Assembly: GCA_036320915.1 (NCBI GenBank)
Contig: JAXBDG010000010.1
Location: forward strand, 1,860,001 to 1,924,000
DNA: 64,000 bases
Reading direction: 5' to 3'
From: Linnemannia elongata
Lineage: Eukaryota > Mortierellomycota > Mortierellomycetes > Mortierellales > Mortierellaceae
Part shown: positions 1 to 11,982 of the stretch, in pieces
How the letters are laid out: the number at the start of each line of letters is the position of its first letter
Numbering within the stretch: the first letter of the stretch is position 1
The notes under the pieces: generated by a model
What the model was told of the DNA's origin: nothing
Databases searched by the model: none
The model's input: the letters and a program-made list of their open reading frames with translations, nothing else
Program-made: the position numbers and the translations under genes

Positions 1-427
1 AGACGGCGGGAGGTAAATAGGGCGAAAATACCGCACGCACGGCGAATTGAGTGAACTACCAGAGCAGAATCTATCTCAACAAACAAGCAAATGGGATTGG
101 AAAAAAAGGCCGAGCACAGGGGAGTGGGAAGGCGCTTCAAACAAGGATCAGAGGTATGGGGATCAATAAGCAATAAGAAACAATCATGCTTGTAGTAATC
201 GAGGGCCAAGGAAAGCAATCCAGGGGAGAGGCGACAGACAAAACTCAGGGCAGGCAGGTAAGAGGGCGATAGCATTTGAACGCACATACAACAAAGACAA
301 TGAACAACAACAACAAAAACAACAACACGACAGGGGCACGGCACATAATCTCAAACAACTTGCGCTCATTTGATGACCCAATCGCGCTTGTTCATGCTTC
401 TCAGGTCAGATGAACAGAAAGGAAAGG

Positions 428-1384
428 CTAGAAGTGGACGTGATTGGATGTCTTGATAGGTAACGACTCTGGTGGTTCCCGATCCTACAACAAAATATAT
501 GCATTTCACAAGGGATCAACAGCTCATACCTGATTAGTGTCACCAAAACTAAACCGATACTTCTTGAATGCCTACAACGCTAATAAGTATGTAAACAAGA
601 AGATATACAGATGCTTCACCAATTCTTCAAAGTACCCAATCAACACCTGCCACTCGTTGCACTGAAAACAATGAAGTGGTTGTGTTGTGTTCAATGTCAG
701 TTATTTGTGACTTACTCGCTGAAAAGAATGTTCTATGGCTGAATGTTTGTTGGCATGTTCGCCTCCAAAGCAATTATGCAATTCGCCAAGAAAAAGAGGA
801 ACAATCGGCCATCTAACCAAACAATATTTCATAGCACAGACTAAGGTCGAAACAAAGTAAGCTTAGGGAAATAAAAAAAATTGAAGATAGCAAGGTGTAG
901 ATAGCATCGACTCCACTTTTTGTTTACTGTCCGTGTCAAATGTGGTTAAGAAAGGAAAAGTGAGATCGGCTTACGGAATGTATGATTTTCCACTGTCAAT
1001 TAGCTATTTGTTTTTTTAAAGCGCCGCTCTGTTGGGTCAGTCCCTTTGCTGAATAAAATGTGCCCGTTAAAGAAAAAAAAGAAACAACGTGAGGAGATAG
1101 CGTAAGAGGCAACAAAAGAGGAGTGTATCAAAGCATCTCACTAAGGATGGATTCAAATAAAAAATAAAAAAAAACAGAATGGGGCCACAAAGAGAAAGTG
1201 TGTTTCTTTCTTGTAAGATTTCACCCAATCTACCCTTTTTCTTTCTTTCTTGGTTTGACGAGGACTTTTTTTTCTACATGAGTACTTGGGATCAAGATTA
1301 CCGGAAAACCTTCGAGACCCATTTCCAAAATCAGGTATTAGCTTTGATTTTCAGGCTTTCAGGTGCTAGTTGAAAGAACCCATA

Positions 1385-1424
<40 letters not shown>

Positions 1425-1553
1425 TTTGTTTGAATACCCAATGACAAACCGAATAACATCTGAAAGACCCGCCATCCTTCCTTTGAATTGCCAGCAGCCA
1501 GCATTTAGTAATAAATAACCCATACTGAAAGGAAGGGAGGAGGCAGTGGCCAT
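428..1553 (-). CDS. Multi-exon gene of unknown function (C-terminal exons; 5' end uncertain)
   Basis: I do not recognise this protein. Reading the minus strand, exons 716-840, 620-661, 530-571 and 428-484 (TAG at 428-430) join in one frame through introns 662-715 (GTAAGT...TTTTCAG), 572-619 (GTGAAG...TTGTAG) and 485-529 (GTATGA...TTGTAG). The reading phase is kept at every junction. The product has strongly protein-like stretches such as WPIVPLFLGELHNCFGG, SAIEHSFQRCNEWQVLIGYF and FKKYRFSFGD, rich in Cys, His and aromatic residues. An 18-nt exon at 975-992 fits behind intron 841-974 (GTAAGC...TTAG). A start exon at 1526-1553 (MATASSLPF) also fits by phase, which would give only about 103 residues. 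Both 5' exons are weak, and more exons may exist. The individual exons are too short to be noticed as open frames. Confidence 0.55.
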
Positions 1554-3677
1554 CCTCGAGCATAAAATAGCACACAAACTTAAAGAACACAAGGTGATCG
1601 GGAGGCAAGTCATGCAATCAATCGTTTCATGGGTAATAGCCTTCAACAAGAAAAAAATCGCACGCTAGGGGACATAAAGAGTAAGAGAGTGACAAAGAGA
1701 AAGAGTGGGAGCTTCGGCTAGGCCATATAACTCCTTGCGCCCGTCAATGCGAGAAAGAGAAGAAATACATTACGGCCATAAACGAACACATCAAACGAAA
1801 CAAAAAACAAAAACATAACACAAAGAAATGATTAGCCTGCTCATTGAAAAACTGACTTGGCATGGGACAATGGCCATCCCCAACTTTTCAATTCAGTTGA
1901 TAGATTATGGGTTTGCACAAGAAGTGGGTATTGAATAGAACAGTGAGAGGATTGAAGGGCTGTACGAAATGAAGTACATGTGAATAGAGTTTTTGGTTTT
2001 CCCTTGTTGTTTGTCTTTCGTTTTGCGTTGAGTCTTCGAGCATATCTTCAAACTGAAGAAAATAGGAGATGACGGGCAATGTTTGGACATGCAGGACCCC
2101 GATTCTGTTTGTTGTTCGGAGAACTGGAAAAATGGACAGACAGACAGACACCGACACAAATTGATGCATGCTAAAAAAGGACGGTAAGGAGGGAGGAAAG
2201 GAGGGGGAAGAAAAAAAAATAACAAAATGGTTGTTGGTTCACAAAAAGTGGAAAGAGCATGTTGGGGGCAGGGAGAAGGCAGCAAAGGCAGCAATGGGCG
2301 TAAGTAGACTGAGTGCTCGAATGGATATTGATTTCGATTGAGTTCCATGGATTGTCATCATCGTATTTCTGTCCTCTGCTTTCCATGTGTGGTCGGCTTT
2401 CTTCAGTTTGTTACACCCGCGTTGCATGGAGTATCGAGTTTATTTTTGGTGTTAACCGCCAAATCGGTTCAAGACAATACGAAGGCATGTCCACCGAAAA
2501 AAACACAAGTATATACGCGCTCTTCTCTCCATCTCACTTTCTTCGCTTTCAACCCCCCCTTTTTTTATTTCTATCTTCATTGCTTATCGGACTAGATCCT
2601 AGGACCAGCAGTTTTACAAGCTTGCCTAGTCAAACTGAAGTTTCGATCGTGAGTCTTTTTCTCCATCTCCACCTTCGGGTCTCGAATCTTTTTATCAATT
2701 TTTCTTCTGCCTATGACCTCCCATCCTCGATCCTGCCATGTCAATTCTCTTGAACCACCCTCCAACATCCTTCCTTTTTAAGCGCGTCTTATCTTTCACT
2801 TCGTTTTCTTCGTCTTCTTCGTTTGTTGTCGCAACAATACTAACTTCACTGCCAGATCTGCGATTCACTCTTTCTCACTCTCGCTCTTCCTCCTTTATAC
2901 TCGTGCGCTCACTACCGCTACAATTTGGTATCACCATCCCCTTTCATTCTTCTTCCTTGATTTGTTCAACGTTGATTCATATTCTTCAACCACAAAGGAT
3001 CACCCATACCCATCAAAGGAACAAGAGCGCACTCGCACAAATACGTAAGTTGTCGCGATAAGCAAGGAATGAGTGGCACGAAGAAAAAACGAGAAAGAGC
3101 GCCATCTTTCTCTCCCCTCCCACACAACAAACAAATTCCATCTGTCCCTCCCTCGCTCATGTGCGTCAATGAACGTCTCGTAGTTACAAACCTCCTTTTT
3201 TTTCCCTCTTTTTCTCAGGGAAACGGGACAGATCGGGCGGTCTGGGCTGTTTTGTTTTTCACTATATTTGAAATGAGTGAAGATGCGACGAGGGTGAAGG
3301 AGATGCAAGTAATAAACTAACAAGTGAGTCAGGAGTAGCTGTTATTTTAACAGAAACTAAAGTTAGTGAGGAGGGACAGATAAGGCATAGTTAGGAGATT
3401 GACGCTTGATTGTCGAGGAAAAGCCTCTGAGTAATGTCGCCACATCGGCAATCTCCTTTGACTTTTTTCTAACGATCTTCGCGACGTTTTGATTGGATTT
3501 TCTTGTTCCCAATCCATCACGACCATACTCGACGCGATAGCAAACAGCAAGCGACAATTGTTGCACATACTGCCTTTGTTATCGTATACATCCATACACC
3601 TGGCTTTCACTTGTTTAATTGTTTGTTATTCCTTCCTTTTTGCTTTGTGCATGTCTTTCATGATCGTCGGCCTAGTT

Positions 3678-3718
<41 letters not shown>

Positions 3719-4470
3719 AAGCGTGTTGGTTTTCATTGTTCATTTTGTAACCGGGTGTGTACCTCCTTTTATCGCTTTTCATTCGCGCACATATGTATTT
3801 GGTTGATGCAAACTTAAGTCAGAGAAAGATAAGACGAAAGGAGACGTTTGTCCTGTGTCTTCCTTGTTTCCCTCCACCTTCACTTTCGTCAACCATGACA
3901 CAGCACAAATAAAGGAAATAAAGGGGATGGTGCTACAATGGTCCCGTGGCTATTTTTTAAGACGTTCATTTGAATGGCGTGTGATGTGAACGGCGGAATT
4001 AACTTGTGTTCCTTTCTGACTCGGATTGACGTAGTGATAAATCACAGTGAGGGTTTGACCCAGATAACCTTGCCACACACAAACCTCATCATTAACATCG
4101 TCATCAGAAAAAGGACAAGGATGAAAGAAAGGAACGACAATCATAAGTGGTTTCTAAAATGGATCGACGCTCCTTTCCCCCCACCCCCGCCTTCTTCCAG
4201 GATCCGTCCTGGCTTTTTGCACTCAGCCTCCCTTTTTCCACAGTTCGTCTTGCCTTTTTTTTTTTTTTTTTTTTTGCTAGCATGAATTTATTTCTTATCG
4301 TGTTTGCATGACCTTGACTCTCTTTAGCGCACTAAGCATAACACTTCAGCTTGCCCACGGCTTATTCTCTGTCTCTTTCCGTCTGCTGTTTGTATTACTC
4401 ATCGGCAACATCAATTATTCAATCCCAATTCAAAATGATCAGTTCGTGACTCCTCCGCATCTCCTCACTT

Positions 4471-4479
4471 TATATATGG
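4471..4479 (+). promoter_or_regulatory. TATA box before a CT-rich leader
   Basis: TATATATGG is followed by about 900 nt of strongly pyrimidine-rich sequence that ends at a good splice donor at 5435. The arrangement fits a core promoter with an untranslated first exon. Its target would be the ORF at 7510 or, through long splicing, the GATA gene. Confidence 0.4.
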
Positions 4480-6333
4480 CTTGAGGTCACTCACCTCCTC
4501 TCCTCCTTTAATCTCTGTGTACCTTCTCGGTCCACCCTGCTTTTTTTTTGTTTATTTATGCGTGTGTTGTTTGTTCACTCTCCCTACTTTTGGTTGTCTT
4601 GTATCCTTGATCCACTTTCCGAAACTCTCTTTTTAGACCTGCTCTTTTCGAACATACCCTACAAGCTGATAAGTAGACTTTAGTGCCTAACCACACCATT
4701 CAGTTTTCTTCTTTTCGGTTCCATCCTGTTTTTGTCTTCTTTCTTGCACCATCCTTCTGTACTCCTTGTGAAAATCTTGAATCCTACGCCTATTTTTTTT
4801 CGAGCCTGGATCGTATTGTTTTCAACTGACGACTGTGTATCAGTGCATGTTCGTGTAATATGAGCCAACCTATTACCTACATCATCATCATCGTTCAATT
4901 TGACCCGCAATAGCTCAATCACAGGCCATTGTCCTTTCTTTCTGTCTTTCTCACTTTCTCCCTGCTTGTTGATGTTTTTTCGCCTTATTTTTTGTTTGTT
5001 AATTATCGGCGTCGACGTCGACGGAAGTGGGGACACTCAAGCTAAGCCCAAAAACAGAAAGAGAGTTCAGAAAGAAATACAATCCTTATTTTGCCCCGCT
5101 CTTCTTATTCCTGTGTACAGGTCTAATTCCCACTTTCTCTGTCTATTTCTTCTTTGTATCTCTCGTCCCAACTCCGTTTCTGGTCTCTTCACGTAGGCTT
5201 TTTTTATTGGTTTCGTTCTTTCGACGAAAATCGCTGTCTTCTTTTTAAGGAGAGCTCGCCTTACTTTGTACCCACACACTAGTTATTCCTATATTCTTCC
5301 GCCTATCATCATCACACTCTCGTTTCTTTTTCTTCAGCGAGCAAGATACTGTCTTACAAGTTAATAATACATAACCTTCTGCTTTCTCCTATCTTCTCTT
5401 TATTCGTCTCTCAGACCTTCAAGTCATCTTAAAAGGTAAGGAAATGGGAACAAAGAAAAGGTACAGATTTAAAAAGAGAGCGAGCAACCATACACGAGAC
5501 AATCATTACGTCCGGCAACTTTGCGTATGTTCCCTTGTGCTGCATGCATATTCTGAGATCGCATAACCCAAGAAAGATAAGAGGCCTGCTCATGGTCGCA
5601 TTATTCTATCTTGCTTCCCTTCATCCTTACTTCAATGTTTTGCGAGAGTGCACAAAATGAAGAAAAAACATCTCATCCTCCCCAAAAAAATCCAAAGCGG
5701 ACGAGCTTGATCCTATTCCTTCGTTCGTTCATGTTCTTTCTTTCCTCGTTCTCTTCAGAGAAGAGCTGCAATTTGACGCCCAAGAGGTGGGTTGGGTACA
5801 AATAATAACATGGAAAAAGAGATGAACAGTGAGCAAAAAAAAAAAAAAAAGAGCGACGGGGGTGTAACTACATCTGACCCGATTATTTCTTATTGAATAA
5901 TTGAATGGGCAATTTTCTCGTGTGCTAAATAATACGCCTTTTGCCCCACGCACAGAGGCTCCCAGTTTCTAGGAAGTTCCGCTCTCATTCTCACTTTCAT
6001 TCTTTCCCCTCCTTTCCTTCCTCCTTTTCCTTCCTCCTTTTCCTTTCTCTCTCTCCCTCCTTTCTCGCTCCCACACAAGGTTATACTTGTACTCTCGTAT
6101 TCTCCCCTTGTCTTGGTTGTTGTTCCTCTCTCTCCCGCTCATCAGCCTTGTGGCGTCATGCTCCTGTTCACGCCTCCTTACCCCACTCCCCACTTTCTCT
6201 CCCTCCCATCATCCACTCTCGGGTTTTTTTTCTGTGTCAATACAAGAGAAAGAAAAGGCATAAAAAATGAATTCGTAAAAAGCTGCAGTAAACAACAACA
6301 CTACGACACGGGTACCCATTTTTTTTTTTTGCA

Positions 6334-6334
<1 letters not shown>

Positions 6335-6374
<40 letters not shown>
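6335..6374. repeat. (GA)n microsatellite
   Basis: An uninterrupted GA dinucleotide run of about 20 units follows a short T tract. Confidence 0.9.
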
Positions 6375-6378
<4 letters not shown>

Positions 6379-7509
6379 TGACCAAGAGTTCTTGGTTGAT
6401 CGTTGCCTTGTTTGGATGACATTCCGAGCAGGATCTGTCTTTTTTCTCTAGGGATCTTTCCCTCTCCCTCTCCTCTTATCTATCCTTCATTCTGCGTTGA
6501 CTACCATTTCTTCCTTCGTAGTGTCCTTCTCATTCTCTTTCTGTAATGTCTCTCTCGGCTTTGTCTTGCATCACTGTCACTTCTCTCTCCTCTGCTTACT
6601 TCCTCCGCCTCGCTATTCTATGCCTTCGTCTTCTTTTTTTTATATCTTTATTATCCTTTTGGCGTGGTGACGTTTTTAAGTTTCTCGATTGCTAGTACCT
6701 TGCTATTATGTTGTGGACGAGGGAGACTCTCAGGCGAAGGATATAAATAACAGGTCTTCAAGGGTGGAATATTGCTAGGCATTTATTGTGGTGTCGTTTT
6801 TTTTTGGTGACGATCTCTTTGTCTAAACAAGTAACACGATGAGACACCGCTGGAAGTAGGATGTCATTGAACATAATGAGGTAGAGAGAGAGAAGCGTTT
6901 GTGACAGGAAGAGGAAACGCGTATAGAATGAAGGGCGAGACTCATAGGAGGTTGATATGTGTTAGGAGGTGGGACGACGAAAAGGAAATAAGTACTGCTG
7001 TCTGTGATTCTCCGAAACCACAACACTGTATCGAACAATTGAATGAGACAGAGGCAGAGAATGCAAGAAATACATGGAGTTGAGAGAGGAAGAACAACAC
7101 TCCATGACGTCCATTGGGTTGTGTGTGTGTGGTGCGTGCTTCTTTACCAGTCCCAGATCCCTCTTGGATACGGCGTCTAGAATCACCTCGTTGGCATACG
7201 AACAACATATCCTTGCTCTATGCATAAAGGTCCTACAAAGAACATTCGCTAATTTTTTTTTAGGCGAGATTCTTTTCTCGTTACCATTCCTCTTTGATTG
7301 GTGTCGGTGGCGATGTCGATTTCAGCAGTTGGATGAAGAGTAACAAAGAAAGATGCCAACATTTTCTTTGTCTGTTATTCTTTGTATTTCTTACCTCCCC
7401 TTTTCCTGATGGAAAGGGATCATAGAAAAAGTGGAGCGTTTTTGATTTTAATTTCCTTTCATCTTTCTTGCTCATTGGGGGAAACCCTGTCCATGCCATA
7501 AATAGAACA

Positions 7510-8695
7510 ATGGCGATTCCTACTCCCTACTCTACAAAAATGAATCTTTCCGATCTCTGCCTTCATTCGCCCCACTGCCTTCAGAAGCATCCACAAGACG
7601 ACCAACAACACCACCGCGGCGACCATAGAAATCAGGCCATTCGCAACAAGAACTCTTCCTCGACTCCTTTTCCATCATACCCACAGCAACTACCTGTTTT
7701 TCATCCATCGCACTACCAGATGCATAATCTACGCCAATGGCAACCACTTCAACAGACGAACGTGCAACATCAACACCAGCAGCAGCAAGAGCAGCAGCAG
7801 CACCAAGTTTATCGCTCTAATAGTAGAGCAAGCAGTCGTTGCGCGACCATAACTCCTACCCCTTCGACCAGCAGCGACAGCTGCAGTGATTCTGAAGGAA
7901 TCCGAGGGGGGTTGAGGGGCGGCTCGTATGGTGGTGCTGACACTGTTGCTCGGTAAGCAAGGATCGCCTTCCTCTTTCTTTTGTGCGTGTATGTGTAGGA
8001 TTATCATCTCATTCACTGAAGAAAACCAGATGATCCGATTCAACGAAACAAACGTGCTAAAAATTTCAACCAGCGACGATCCTTTTTTTTTTTTTTTTTT
8101 TTCCATTCCCCATCGTCAATTGTCATTTAACCATCATTCACGAAAAGAATCTAATCGCGTCATGCAAACATAGAAAGGCGAAAAATCAAAGCATCCCCAT
8201 CCATTACTTATATCTCTAACTGATCGACAATTTTTATTTATGACAACAGACAATGTTAATTCGTCAGGTCTGACTTTTTTTTTTTTTTTTGGTTCCTGCT
8301 CTTTTTTAAATAGATCCAAGAATCCGGATCAGATGATCATAAGTCGATCCAGATCAATGGATAATGGCTTCAAGAGAGCCATCGAGTTCAGTAAACTTTT
8401 CATCTCTCCTATCTCGTCTACTGATACTACCGACGCTTCTCTTACTACCTCTGCTCCCATTGCAACTACTTATACTGCTGCTGTTGCTGCTGTTGCTGTT
8501 GCCAAGATGGCCCTAGGTAGTAACCAAGACGACATCTGTAGTTATTACGACTATAACCCACCAAGATTGACCGCCACTTCAATAAGCCCAGGAGTGGAAG
8601 GAGGAGGAAGAAGAGAGAAGTCTAGAGCCGATGGGCCTCGACCCTCCTGGCCGCCCTCTCGTCGATTCAACAACGCTGGTTATTATCCTCCGTAA
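7510..8695 (+). CDS. Low-complexity Q/S/T-rich protein, two exons
   Basis: Function unknown. The first in-frame ATG is at 7510 (MAIPTPYSTKMNLSDLCLHS). Exon 1 is 7510-7952 and is rich in His and Gln, with CAG-type runs. A GTAAGC donor at 7953 and a pyrimidine-tract TAG acceptor at 8311-8313 remove a 361-nt intron, and the phase matches exactly (CG+A). Exon 2 (8314 onward) reads SKNPDQMIISRSRSMDNGFK, then Ser/Thr/Ala-rich sequence. The frame ends in TAA at 8693-8695, giving about 275 residues. The TAA overlaps a strong GTAAGT donor at 8692, so the transcript may instead splice onward. An AATAAA at 9053-9058 supports an end here. No domain is visible; the composition resembles a transcription-factor disordered tail. 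Confidence 0.5.
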
Positions 8696-11600
8696 GTGTG
8701 TTGAGCCTCTGTTCTGATACGTCCGATTCGTTACCTCATTTCCCCGACAAATTTACGTTTCGAATTTGCGTCGTTTTGGTTTTTTTTTCCTGTGCTTGTC
8801 CATGTGGTGTGTTTTAGGAGGTGCTGTTGTTGGTTTTTGTTGGTCTGCTGAGAAATTGTTCCTTTTTGAGAGATTTCGGGGAAAAGTGAGCGAACGAGAG
8901 AGAGATGGAGGAGAAGAAGGAAGAGAATGAAAAAAAAAAAAAAAAAATAGGAGCCAAAGGTACATGTATTGTTTGTTATTATTGTTTGTTTTGTTTGCTT
9001 TCCGTCTTTGTATTGAATTGAATTGTCGTGTATTGTAACAAAATTGGAGATAAATAAAATCTCTATTTTCTCTAAGGGTGGTAGAGGGTGATCAGAGAGA
9101 GACAGAGTGAGGTTTTGAGGTCGAGATAGGCTACGGCGAAAAATACAGGGGAGGGAAAGACAAGGGAGGGGGAGAGCGGCAATGAGGTGAGGGTGACACA
9201 CTGAAGGAGTGAGGGAAAGAAGAGGGGGCAGACAATTCCGGTAATGGGATTGGCAAAAAAAAAAAAAAGGCTAGTGAGCCGCCGGCTTTTTGCTGCACAA
9301 TGAGGAAAGAAAACAAAAACAAGAATGCCCCATGTACTCTTCACAATGAGGATCAACCGATGGCCCTGTTTTTCATCTTGTGTTTGTACTCAAAACAAGT
9401 ACATACTGTACAGTACAGGAAGTGTCCACCCCCTTTTTCCTATTCAAAAGCCAAAAAAAAAAAAAAAAAAAAAAAAAAACGCTTGCTTGTCGAGATTCGT
9501 GTACCTTCTCGGTCGTACATTTTGCACGATACGATATACCTCTTTGAATAAATCGGTATCGGGTGGGTCGGTATCGTGTCGTATCGGCCCAGGTCCATTT
9601 CATTTTTGTTGTCCATTCAATTGCTCAATTCATTTTTCTTATTACCCTTTTAAACTCTCAAAGGTTGCATGGAGGGAAGAGAAGAGAGCGAGGGAAAGGA
9701 GTAAGAGGAGGAGGGAGGTTTGATTGGCAATCGTACATGCTAACTGCAAGTCCATTTGTCTTGATTCCTGGTCTTTTATTTCTTGCGTACGCCTCGCCTT
9801 ACTCTTTTAATTTTTTATGTGTGTGTCGATGTGTTTGATGTTGTTGTGTCCGATTGGAAAGAAGAACTATGACGAGAGGGAGAGATCGGGTCTCGTTTTG
9901 CTAAAGGGCAAAATGAGAGAGAGAGAGAGGGAAGGGAGGAGAGAAGAAAATACTGCAGTAGGGGGCTATTGCAAGAAAAGGAGGAACAGAAGGGAAGGAG
10001 AAGAACTGGGACTTATTGGGTTGATTCTTTTTTTTTTTTTTGTTTTCGTCCATGGTCATTGATGGGTGGGTGGGTGGATTGAAAGGAGACAGAGAGGATG
10101 GCACGAGCGAGATTTGAGCGGAGGAACTGGATAGAGAGGAACAAAAAAGAAAGGGGGAAGAAGAGGAAAGGGGGGGACAAGATCGGATGTGCGCAAAAGT
10201 CGCCCACGACACAACGGCGAGAAAGAATGTCGATAAACAGATAAAAAACAACAACATAGGAACCACCATGCCAATAACAAGAGCATGCAGGACAAATCGA
10301 CAGTTTCTTTTCATCCCTCACGTCCGCTTCTTTCCTAGCCCTTTCAATTGTTTTTTCTTCTACTGTACATCTTATATGTGCTTGTCATCTGTTCTTGTTC
10401 GGTCTGCCATGAGTGCTCCCTGTGATCTTCTTTGTTTATTTTGCTTTTTTTTTTTACTTTCGTCATCCCTATCCACTGCCTCTTTCCGTTCATTCAGGAC
10501 GATGTTTGAGTCGTGAGGTGGTTGGGCTCTATATCCTTTTCTTTTTATTGTTCTTCATTGCTTGATTAGTGACATGTCCCGCTATTTCGTCCACTGCCAC
10601 CAGTAGTGCCTTTTTTTAATCTCTCATCAACTCCTCATCCTTGTTATTCTTTCCAAGTTTGCTTTGTCTTTCTTTCCTCATGTACCGCCTACCTCCTCGT
10701 CGTTCGGCATATCCTATGCATCTCTCTTTCTAAATGACTATAGGAAGTCTTGATTTTTTTATTCTATTGACTACTATCCAATTGACCATCTCGGTATTTG
10801 CATATCGCATGAAACCGACCCATTGACCACCTTGCTTCCTGCTCAATGATCCATTCATCTCCTTTCCTCTCTCCTCACCTCAATCCAACGCCTGACATTT
10901 TTTTTTTTTTTTTGCTCTTTTGTCTATTACTTTCGTTTTGTTCTTGTGAGTGGGTGAGAGAGTGAGTGAATGCCCCCGGTCTAGTTTAGAAGAAGAAAAA
11001 AAAAAATGGAGCGGTACTCACTTTCTTATTTTTGCAATTATAATATATGAGAAAAAGATGAGATCTAGAGTGCTCCTTTTTTTGTTCTTGGATCGTGATG
11101 TGCAATAGGTCTTCCCCCTCTGTAATCGACCGACGACAACATTTTCTTTTTGTTTTTTTTACAATTCATCGCCGTTGTTTGTTGTTTGTTGTATCTTCCT
11201 TCTTTGTTTGTTTTGTTTCTCGATCCAATTCCTTTTACCTTTCCATCCCTCAATTCTCTTCTGGTACTGTATTCCTATCAAAGACACACATACCCTATAG
11301 CCGATCTCATTCAATCGGCCTTTATATTTTTTTTTTTATATTACTTTTTTTTGTGTGTCCGCAGCCTTCTCTCTTCTCCTCGACCCTACCTTTTCATCGC
11401 ATTGTCATCATCATCCATCCTCACTAGCACTGAATCTTGTTTTGTGTGTTCCCTCTTCTGTCCCTCTCCGCTCTTCTCTTTCTCTTTCGCAATTCAATTC
11501 GCAACTCGCAACTCGCACCTCGCCCTCTTTGTCCATATCCTCGTTGCTCTCGTTCTGGTTCTCATTCTGATTGTTTTTCTCGACTGTTTTTTTTATTTTA

Positions 11601-11982
11601 TATTTTTTTTCATTCCTTCAGCTCCCTTCTTGTTGCTGTTGCTTCTGTTGCTTCTGTGCCTTCACATCCCTCCCCTTTTCGTCTTCTTCTTTTCCAACCA
11701 CTTCATACCACAGAATCCCTCTCCTCTCATTTTTCCTTCTGTTTTTAATCCCTTCTCGCTATCTTCTTATTCGCCACCCTTCTTCCCACTCCACCCGCCA
11801 TCGCCTTCTTCAACCCTGCACTTACTTAATCGCCACCACCTATTACTCATCTCATCTCTCTCTGTCTTTCTCTTTCCTTCGCTCTTCACATTTCACTCAT
11901 CACCACTCTCTTTCTTCTGACACGCTCATCTCTGTTTACATGAGCTAGCAGCATCCACCCTCTTCATTCGCCCTTCGTTCCA
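8696..11982. other. Non-coding stretch, including the GATA leader
   Basis: No credible gene is seen. The stretch contains an AATAAA at 9053-9058, an A tract near 9453-9479 and many short T tracts. From about 11040 (TATAATATATG near 11039-11049) to 11982 it is almost purely pyrimidine-rich on the plus strand. That looks like the long 5' leader of the GATA gene. Apparent open frames here are Ser/Phe/Leu/Pro-rich by-products of CT richness. Confidence 0.55.
9053..9058 (+). terminator. Polyadenylation signal AATAAA
   Basis: This canonical hexamer lies about 360 nt after the stop at 8695 of the preceding Q/S/T-rich gene. It is the best visible 3'-end signal for that gene. Confidence 0.3.

Larger units (their letters stand above)
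1554..7509. other. Gene-poor, low-complexity regulatory region
   Basis: No convincing coding exon is seen. There are homopolymer T tracts near 1389-1423 and 3685-3717, and a (GA)n run near 6335-6374. Two plus-strand pyrimidine-rich stretches look like fungal leader exons: about 2510-3044, ending at a GTAAGT donor (3045), and about 4500-5434, ending at a GTAAGG donor (5435). A TATATATGG box at 4471-4479 sits just ahead of the second. An AG at 7504-7505 lies only four bases ahead of the ATG at 7510, so a 5435-7505 leader intron is possible. Confidence 0.5.

Noticed and set aside
1359..1649. Minus-strand frame with a poly-Lys end (antisense of a T tract)
   Set aside because: The end is a homopolymer translation and the rest has no features; only a 28-nt piece (1526-1553) might be a first exon.
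11150..11948. Long plus-strand Ser/Phe/Leu/Pro-rich frames before the GATA gene
   Set aside because: The DNA is almost pure pyrimidine, overlapping frames are all open, and the best reading is a long 5' leader.
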